Assembly (NCBI GenBank): GCA_023436205.1
Contig: JAEZKC010000022.1
Coordinates: forward strand, 1-39,766
DNA: 39,766 nt
From: Fibrobacterota bacterium
Lineage (GTDB): Bacteria; Fibrobacterota; Chitinivibrionia; Chitinivibrionales; Chitinispirillaceae
Reading direction: 5' to 3'
Shown here: positions 34,256 to 39,766 of the stretch, piece after piece
Numbering within the stretch: position 1 is the first letter of the stretch
How the letters are laid out: each line of letters opens with the position of its first letter
Notes under the pieces: model-generated
The model's database searches: none
What the model was told of the DNA's origin: nothing
Seen by the model: the letters and a program-made list of their open reading frames with translations, nothing else
Made by a program: the position numbers and the translations under genes

Positions 34256-35167
34256 TTACCTGCTAAGCTCCAGCATTTTCTTCAGGGAAGCCTGAGCTTT
34301 CTCCCTCACATCCTGTTCAAGAGTGATCACTTCACCGGCTGTACCCTCAAGCGCCTGTAACACCAGCTCAGGGCTGCCCTTCTTCATGTTGGGACAAACC
34401 AGCTTATCCGAAAGAGGATAAAACGTCTTTTCAGGATTCTGTTTCTGAAGTGTATGAATGAGGCCCAGTTCTGTAGCGATAATAAATTCCTGATGACTGC
34501 TTTCCTTGACATAATCACACATGCCACCAGTAGAAAGGACTTGGTCACAGAGAACCCTGCAGCCCCGAGGCGCTTCAGGATGAATCAACACCTGTGCAGC
34601 CGGATGCTCCCGCCTAGCCTGCTCAATCATGTCCGGCTGGATTCGAACGTGGGTCGGACAGAACCCGTCCCAGAGAATCATCTCCTGACCAGTCTGTTCC
34701 CCTACAAATGAACCCAAGTGGCGATCAGGCACAAAAATGATTCCCTTATCCTTAGGCAGACGGTTGGCAATCTTTACAGCGTTGGAACTGGTGCAGCACA
34801 CATCCGACAGCGCTTTGATCTCGGCGGTGGAATTGACATAGCACATTACCAGATGATCCGGGTGCTTGGCCTTGAGGTCACTGAGTTCCTGTGCGGTAAT
34901 CATATCCGCCATGGGACAGCCCGCATCTGCCGCCGGGAGTATCACTTTACGAGTAGGACTGAGAATATGCGCCGTTTCCGCCATGAACCGCACTCCGCAG
35001 AAAACGATCACATCTGCATCTGTTTTGGAAGCCTCCACACTGAGCCCGTAGGAGTCTCCCACATAATCAGCCAAGTCCTGAACCTCTCCGGGCTGATAGG
35101 TGTGCGCCAGTATAACTGCATTCTTCTCTTTTTTAAGCGTATCTATCTGAGATCTGATATTTGTCAT
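34256..35167 (-). CDS. nadA: Quinolinate synthase
   Basis: Condenses iminoaspartate with dihydroxyacetone phosphate to quinolinate in de novo NAD synthesis; a cytoplasmic [4Fe-4S] enzyme. The 303-residue protein has the three cluster cysteines of the compact NadA type: C84 in ADAGCPMAD, C170 in DGFCPTH and C258 in KLVCPNMKKGS, plus AHTYQPGEVQDLADYVGDSY at the N-terminus and HPEAPRGC near 196. The ATG overlaps the upstream stop by one base (TAATG), with AGGA upstream, so it is translationally coupled to the cysteine desulfurase that probably feeds its cluster. nadB and nadC are not in the window. Confidence 0.96.
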   Translation of the reverse strand: MTNIRSQIDTLKKEKNAVILAHTYQPGEVQDLADYVGDSYGLSVEASKTDADVIVFCGVRFMAETAHILSPTRKVILPAADAGCPMADMITAQELSDLKAKHPDHLVMCYVNSTAEIKALSDVCCTSSNAVKIANRLPKDKGIIFVPDRHLGSFVGEQTGQEMILWDGFCPTHVRIQPDMIEQARREHPAAQVLIHPEAPRGCRVLCDQVLSTGGMCDYVKESSHQEFIIATELGLIHTLQKQNPEKTFYPLSDKLVCPNMKKGSPELVLQALEGTAGEVITLEQDVREKAQASLKKMLELSR

Positions 35168-36351
35168 TATTCCTGTCCTACAAACGGTGATAATTTTCTG
35201 AGCCGGTCCACTATTCCGGGCATAACCGAAATCACTTTGTCTATCTCCTGATCCGCTGTGTAGCGGCTCAGGGAGAAACGGGTGGAGCTATGTGCAAATG
35301 TATAGGGAATGCCCATGGCCATCATTACATGAGAAGGTTCCAATGATCCGGTGGTGCAGGCAGAGCCGCTCGATGCCGCGATTCCCACCTCGTCAAGAAG
35401 AAGCAGTATCGCTTCACCTTCAATATTCTCGAAGCTGACATTGGTTGTATTGGGGAGACGGGAAGTTTTATGCCCGTTGAGTTTCGCCCCTTTACATTTT
35501 GCGAGAAGTTCATTTTCCAGACGATCCCTGAGAGCACGTACCCTGGTATTCTCCTCATCGATACTCTTCATAGCCAGCTCACAAGCCACCCCCAACCCCA
35601 CGATATAGGGCACATTTTCGGTCCCGGCTCTCATACCGTCTTCCTGATGTCCCCCGTGAATAAGCGGCTCAACAGGAGTTCCTTTGCGGATGTACATAGC
35701 GCCAATTCCCTTGGGTGCATGGAGCTTGTGACCGGAAAGAGCAAGCATGTCAACCGGCACTTTCTTCATGTCTACCGGAACCTTGCCTACCGCCTGCACT
35801 GCATCTGTATGGAAGGTACCCCCGTGTGATTTCACTTTTTCCGCTAATTCGGCAATTGGGAAAATCACTCCGGTTTCGTTGTTGGCCCACATGAATGAAG
35901 CGATTGTATGGTTGTCAATAAATTGATTCTCGAGTAAATCGGGGGATAGCATCCCCTCGCTATCTACCGGAGCCTCCACAAGCAATGCTCCCTGTGTTTT
36001 GAGGTGCCGGGCGGTATTGCGCACTGCGGGGTGCTCCACTGTGGAGGTGATAATACGGGCCCGGGATCCATGTTTGACCATGAATCCCTTTAAAGCCATG
36101 TTGTCGCTTTCTGATCCGCAGCTTGTAAAGAAAATCTCCTCAGGCGATGCATTGATCAAGGCAGCAACCTGCTCACGCGCACGCTCAACATGCGCTTTTA
36201 CCATACCACCGAAACGGTGAATACTGGATGGATTGCCATAGCTTTCCTTAAAAAAGGGCAGCATCGCCTCAAGCACCTCAGGAGCCGTACGGGTGGTGGC
36301 GTTATTGTCTAAATAGATTGTATTCGTAATTACCTCCGCGAAAGAGTGCAC
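35167..36351 (-). CDS. Cysteine desulfurase (NifS/IscS type)
   Basis: PLP enzyme that takes sulfur from cysteine for Fe-S cluster assembly. The 394-residue frame has YLDNNATT near 13-20, TSCGSESDNMALKG at 76-89, FHTDAVQAVGK at 180-190, the PLP lysine K209 in ALSGHKLHAPKG, and the active cysteine C332 in SSGSACTTGSLEPSHV. This is the NifS-like form commonly paired with nadA, as in Bacillus subtilis. The start used is GTG at 36351, which overlaps the upstream stop (TAGTG) but lacks a ribosome site. A perfect GGAGG lies inside the frame at 36333-36337, with no ATG, GTG or TTG after it, so the true start is uncertain. Operon with the small membrane protein and nadA. Confidence 0.93.
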   Translation of the reverse strand: MHSFAEVITNTIYLDNNATTRTAPEVLEAMLPFFKESYGNPSSIHRFGGMVKAHVERAREQVAALINASPEEIFFTSCGSESDNMALKGFMVKHGSRARIITSTVEHPAVRNTARHLKTQGALLVEAPVDSEGMLSPDLLENQFIDNHTIASFMWANNETGVIFPIAELAEKVKSHGGTFHTDAVQAVGKVPVDMKKVPVDMLALSGHKLHAPKGIGAMYIRKGTPVEPLIHGGHQEDGMRAGTENVPYIVGLGVACELAMKSIDEENTRVRALRDRLENELLAKCKGAKLNGHKTSRLPNTTNVSFENIEGEAILLLLDEVGIAASSGSACTTGSLEPSHVMMAMGIPYTFAHSSTRFSLSRYTADQEIDKVISVMPGIVDRLRKLSPFVGQE

Positions 36352-36569
36352 TAGAAATCATCGAGCTGGCGGGAGAGTAATAGTACGTTAAAGACCGCCA
36401 GAATAATCATAAGAACTGTTTTTCCGTAGCGAATAGATCCATAGACAACCTTTGTGGGGTTGTTCATTTTGCGGGTGTAGAAGGCCCGTACTATGGAGGA
36501 AACACCTTCCAGAAGGATGATCAGAACCCATACTGCCGTCAACCCGGTGAGCATCTTTTTCGGTTTCAT
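36351..36569 (-). CDS. Small two-helix membrane protein (unknown function)
   Basis: A 72-residue protein with two predicted membrane helices (about 7-30, LTGLTAVWVLIILLEGVSS, and 50-66, VLMIILAVFNVLLL) joined by a basic loop (RAFYTRKMNNPTK). AGAGGAGC precedes the ATG at a good distance, and its stop overlaps the desulfurase start, so it is a real gene and the first of the operon with the desulfurase and nadA. I do not recognise the family. The close coupling suggests co-expression but does not reveal a role. Confidence 0.65.
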   Translation of the reverse strand: MKPKKMLTGLTAVWVLIILLEGVSSIVRAFYTRKMNNPTKVVYGSIRYGKTVLMIILAVFNVLLLSRQLDDF

Positions 36570-36964
36570 GAAAGCTCCTCTCTGTAGTGGCGCAACTGTT
36601 TATATGGATAAAATAGTTTCTGTAGGCTGGAAAAGCAGTCAGTATTCAAGTAGTCGATGCTAGAATGACTTTTATAAGCACGAATCTACAAGTGAAAGAT
36701 CATCTCTAGATCCTTCTCCTACCTCTGTGACCTCAGTGTCCTCTGTGAGAAAATTCCTGTTCCGGCTTCTCAAAAGGCTTCCTGGTTAACGGCGAAGACG
36801 CCTTATAGGTCACCAGCCCCCTATCCCGCATTGAAGTATCTCAATTAAATAGTGATCGGAGTCCAGCAATCACGAGCTGGAGGAGGGATGGTTCTGCGGT
36901 GATGATCCCGATTATCTGTCTCAAAAATAGACTAGTATCCAATAGAGCAGTTAGCCCGGCAATC
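36570..36964. other. Intergenic region without recognisable genes
   Basis: No coding frame with a plausible start or family resemblance was found in these 395 bases; a 74-codon minus frame reaching into it starts inside the LamG gene and looks like a shadow. It contains the 9-bp tandem repeat at 36723-36749. No convincing terminator follows the LamG gene (stop at 36965). The promoter of the downstream minus-strand operon should lie near 36570-36640 but cannot be pinpointed. Confidence 0.45.
36723..36749. repeat. Three-unit 9-bp tandem repeat
   Basis: CTCTGTGAC, CTCAGTGTC and CTCTGTGAG follow one another without spacers, in a gene-free region. Similar in style to the 14-bp repeat at the window start (C/T-G-rich, imperfect, intergenic), but a different unit. 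Function unknown. Confidence 0.6.
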
Positions 36965-39766
36965 TCAGAACCGCACCATCTTGCGAGTCTTGGTGAATCC
37001 TTTGGTGGTGAGCCTGTATAGATAGTGCCCTGAAGCCACACTCTTGCCCCATTCATCGCGACCATCCCAGATCACCTTGTGAGATCCAGCCTTGAATGGA
37101 CGGTCCGGTTTGATCACCCGCCTGACGATACGTCCTTTGAGATCATAGATCTCAAGCAGCACTTTCGTATCCACCGGCAGATCAAAGGTAATGGTGGTGA
37201 GTCCCCGGAAGGGGTTGGGGTAATTATGACCGAGTCGGAACAGTGCCGGAAGCCGGGACAGCGGCATGGCCTGAGCGAAGGCCACCGTATCAAGCTTATT
37301 GGAGTAATCCACCGCCACCAGCATATATTCGTAGAGCAGATGATTATATACTCCCCTGTCCTCGAAAGTATACTCTCTCGGACCGTAGGATACTCCCGCA
37401 TCTGCACCGGGAATAATTCTGTTATTGATTTTCACCCATCCGGTGTCTCTGAAAGAAACCCGTTTTTCCTTATAGAGCTTCAGGGCGGCATCGGTTTCGA
37501 TGGTATCATCCAATGAAGCGATACTGTCAAGAAACAAGGGATTTACCCTTCGATAAATATGGAATCCCAAATTTTCGTGTTCACTTTCGGTGCGCCATTT
37601 GAGGGTGTCCACTCCATCACCGGAAAGTGCGTAAAATTCCGACATAGTGACTGCCAGAGTAATGTCGGAGGACAAATAGATACCCACAGTATCGCAAAAG
37701 ACGCTGTCGATCTGTAGTACAAGTTCCTTAGTAGCCTTGTTATGATGAATATTATACTGATATCCTTCCAGAAGAGAAAGCGTATCGCCGGCAGTTTTTC
37801 CCCTGTAAACATAGACATACTGAGGTTTCTTCTGGGCGGTGTAATTGGTAACTCTGAAAGCAGGGTAGAATCTGCAGGTATCCTTTCGCGCCGGAAGTTT
37901 GAAATGCATGCTGTTGCCGGAAGCCTGCACCACATATGCTCCCTCACTTTCGTTGAACCCGTCATTGTTCAAATCACCCGTGGAGCTCGTGACCAGAGAT
38001 CCGTCAATCATAAGAAGAGCAGCTCCACCGGTCCCTATATCCTGCACCGAACGCCCCACAGAATCGATATAGTTACTACTCATGTTTGAATGCTGAATGT
38101 CAAGATACACCGCAGTCTGCATAGATGTGGAATTCCAAATGGCTGGAGCGCTGGCATCTCCGAAATCGAAACCCGTACGGTATGAATTGCCTGCAGTAAT
38201 TATTACATCACTATCGAAAGGATTCGCCTGATAAGCATCTGCATTTCTCATGGAAAGCCACGCGTAAGTGAAATCAGGATAAGCACCAGTGTACACGACG
38301 CCTCCGCGCTTTTTGGCAGTATTTGAGATAATGGAGGCTGTCGAATTCTGTCCAAAAAAAGCCCCGAAATACACACCGGTCGGTGCACGTGTCAGTTGAT
38401 ATAAACTATCATACCTGAAAATCTGCCCGGTAGGATAAATGGTCCAGCGTGTCTTCACCTTGAACCGCTCGGAATTAAGTTCCACCACTCTCTCATCCAC
38501 ACTGAGAACAACCCGGACAGATGTGCTCTCTACAACTGCGAAATTAAAACTGTTGGTGACATGCTGAGTGGTCTTGGTCCATTGATTGTTCAAATTAAAA
38601 CAGATGTCAGTCCAGGATGAATAATTATCACTGAGAGCAGGAAGCATGTTCAATGTATTCACAGTGTCAACCAGCTTGCCGGGACTGCTTGCGGATGAAG
38701 CAAAATGCCACATTTCTCCGCGTTTACTTTGTGCAGAATTAAGCATCTTCCAGTTCAGATAGAACTGATTACTTGACGAACTGCCGAAACGATCACCAAT
38801 AAAATTTTTGACCCATACATATTTGGTACCGTTCACATCATCAACACCGCAACTCATCTGCCTTGTGGCATTCACCGCCTTGGCTCCACTGCCGCTTGTA
38901 CTGTGTACGTAAAGCCTGCTAACTTTTCTGGATACTACCCTATTTATGCCTAAAAGCAGCTGACTGCCATCAAGCCTGGCAAAATAATCCACATCTTTTG
39001 TCAACGCAACTCCATCGAGCACCACTGCTCCCGCTGCGGGCAAAGCTCCGGCCCAATAGTTCTGAATGAGAAAAACGGGGAACCTGCGATTAACTGGATA
39101 GCCACTCATCTCCACATGAAGCGCGCTGTTGTCATCTGCCCTTACCTGATAAAAACCTTCCGATGAACGGAAGCCGCGCTGATAAATAGCTTTGAGAGAA
39201 TTCTCCGATACCGCCTCTGCATAAAAACGCACATCATCGATATCCCCCGAAAAACCACCCCCAATTAGAGCATTTGCATCAGTTGCACTTAACGAATAAT
39301 TTCCGCCGGAAAAAACCCTCTCCACTTTACCATCGATATAGAACATGACACGATCGTTTTCTCTGTCAAAGCTGACCGCAACATGTTTCCATGTACCGGT
39401 ACCAAGCGATCTTCCACCACTCAGAGTGGTGCCGTTGAGTGTTAGAGCCAGCTTGCCTGCATCACCGGTTACTCTGTAGCCTGCCGCACCGGAATACTTC
39501 CCGAAAATGTATGATGTTGTCGAAAGTGCTACAGAAGGTTTAATCCAGGCCATCACCGTGAAACCGCCTACCCCGTTCAGGGAAGACACATCGCCCATGG
39601 TGATATTATTACCTGCCGCCAGGGTATAGGCTCCGCCCCAGTTGCCGCTTGTCCAGGAGCCGCCGCTTATGGTACCGGTAATGTTGTTCCCTGAAGCATC
39701 ATTTACGGCAGTGCCACTTCCCTCGTCAAGCTTCCAGTGGCCGTTCAGGTGATTTTCCCATGAATC
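36965..39766 (-). CDS. Large secreted LamG protein with FlgD/Por-like C-terminal tail (5' end outside window)
   Basis: The frame is open to the window edge, so at least 934 codons are coded here and the start is missing. From the edge it reads straight into a LamG/concanavalin A-like domain: HWKLDEGSGTAVNDASGNN, FTVMAWIKPS, GTWKHVAVSFDR, VMFYIDGKVERVF and GDIDDVRFYAEAVS. A long middle region of about 500 residues resembles surface proteins with beta-sandwich folds, with a possible Ca-binding DLNNDGFNESEG. The last 90 residues are a FlgD-Ig/T9SS type A sorting domain: LGHNYPNPFRGLTTITFDLP, LEIYDLKGRIVRRV, KVIWDGRDEWGKSVASGHYL, ending KTRKMVRF. Expected at the cell surface or secreted, possibly binding polysaccharide. 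No complete catalytic site was recognised. Alone on its strand here. Confidence 0.82.
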   Translation of the reverse strand, partial: DSWENHLNGHWKLDEGSGTAVNDASGNNITGTISGGSWTSGNWGGAYTLAAGNNITMGDVSSLNGVGGFTVMAWIKPSVALSTTSYIFGKYSGAAGYRVTGDAGKLALTLNGTTLSGGRSLGTGTWKHVAVSFDRENDRVMFYIDGKVERVFSGGNYSLSATDANALIGGGFSGDIDDVRFYAEAVSENSLKAIYQRGFRSSEGFYQVRADDNSALHVEMSGYPVNRRFPVFLIQNYWAGALPAAGAVVLDGVALTKDVDYFARLDGSQLLLGINRVVSRKVSRLYVHSTSGSGAKAVNATRQMSCGVDDVNGTKYVWVKNFIGDRFGSSSSNQFYLNWKMLNSAQSKRGEMWHFASSASSPGKLVDTVNTLNMLPALSDNYSSWTDICFNLNNQWTKTTQHVTNSFNFAVVESTSVRVVLSVDERVVELNSERFKVKTRWTIYPTGQIFRYDSLYQLTRAPTGVYFGAFFGQNSTASIISNTAKKRGGVVYTGAYPDFTYAWLSMRNADAYQANPFDSDVIITAGNSYRTGFDFGDASAPAIWNSTSMQTAVYLDIQHSNMSSNYIDSVGRSVQDIGTGGAALLMIDGSLVTSSTGDLNNDGFNESEGAYVVQASGNSMHFKLPARKDTCRFYPAFRVTNYTAQKKPQYVYVYRGKTAGDTLSLLEGYQYNIHHNKATKELVLQIDSVFCDTVGIYLSSDITLAVTMSEFYALSGDGVDTLKWRTESEHENLGFHIYRRVNPLFLDSIASLDDTIETDAALKLYKEKRVSFRDTGWVKINNRIIPGADAGVSYGPREYTFEDRGVYNHLLYEYMLVAVDYSNKLDTVAFAQAMPLSRLPALFRLGHNYPNPFRGLTTITFDLPVDTKVLLEIYDLKGRIVRRVIKPDRPFKAGSHKVIWDGRDEWGKSVASGHYLYRLTTKGFTKTRKMVRF

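Noticed and set aside
36841..37065. 74-codon minus frame overlapping the end of the LamG gene
   Set aside because: It starts within the conserved FlgD-like tail in another frame; no ribosome site was seen.

Overview
The window reads as a chromosomal segment of a Gram-negative bacterium of the FCB group, most likely Fibrobacterota or a close relative (Chitinispirillum/Chitinivibrio type). This is inferred from gene style only: DUF2723 and YfhO membrane proteins, secreted (hemi)cellulase-like enzymes with Por/T9SS-like C-terminal tails, a LamG plus FlgD-like tail protein, a double-GntR/LacI-type regulator and a Gly-rich AgmX/PglI-like segment. No rRNA, tRNA, CRISPR array, insertion sequence or phage gene was seen.

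Layout. (1) 192-3001 (+): riboflavin operon ribE-ribBA-ribH followed by nusB. (2) 3014-13119 (+): envelope glycan block: DUF2723 GT-C-like protein, YfhO protein, then (after a decayed minus-strand LamG gene fragment with its own terminator) a GT4 glycosyltransferase, a UPF0104/YbhN-like membrane protein, a CsbB/GtrB-like GT2 and a second GT4; 13129-13659 is an MTH1-like Nudix hydrolase. (3) 13787-19295: a minus-strand regulator with two GntR-type winged helices and a LacI-type sensor, divergent from a secreted clan GH-A hydrolase and followed by a GH5 enzyme. (4) 19330-27796: an unfamiliar cluster. Three large, related, exported, membrane-anchored proteins lie head to tail on the minus strand with identical ATGAATAA overlaps, divergent from a VWA-domain protein. 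The first of the three is cut by one in-frame TAA. (5) 27807-34246: Pif1-like helicase with HRDC and HTH ends, an RsmH paralogue, a GH5 cellulase, and a GGDEF protein whose sensor is shortened and cut by an in-frame TAG. (6) 34256-36569 (-): small membrane protein, cysteine desulfurase, nadA. (7) 36965-39766 (-): a large secreted LamG protein, 5' end outside the window.

How the parts fit. Regions 1 and 6 are cofactor housekeeping: flavins, and NAD with an Fe-S cluster donor. Region 2 looks like a lipid-linked sugar pathway: cytoplasmic GT2/GT4 enzymes, a membrane protein of the kind fused to GT2 in archaeal AglD, and GT-C-like proteins that would act on the outer face of the membrane. Region 3 and the lone GH5 are polysaccharide degradation, probably sugar-responsive. 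Region 4 is the best candidate for an undescribed system: an envelope complex of paralogous beta-rich ectodomain proteins plus a MIDAS-bearing VWA protein.

Three loci carry lesions (LamG remnant, first paralogue, GGDEF gene). Other genes here end normally at TAA, TAG and TGA, so a changed genetic code is not indicated; recent decay or base-call errors are the options.
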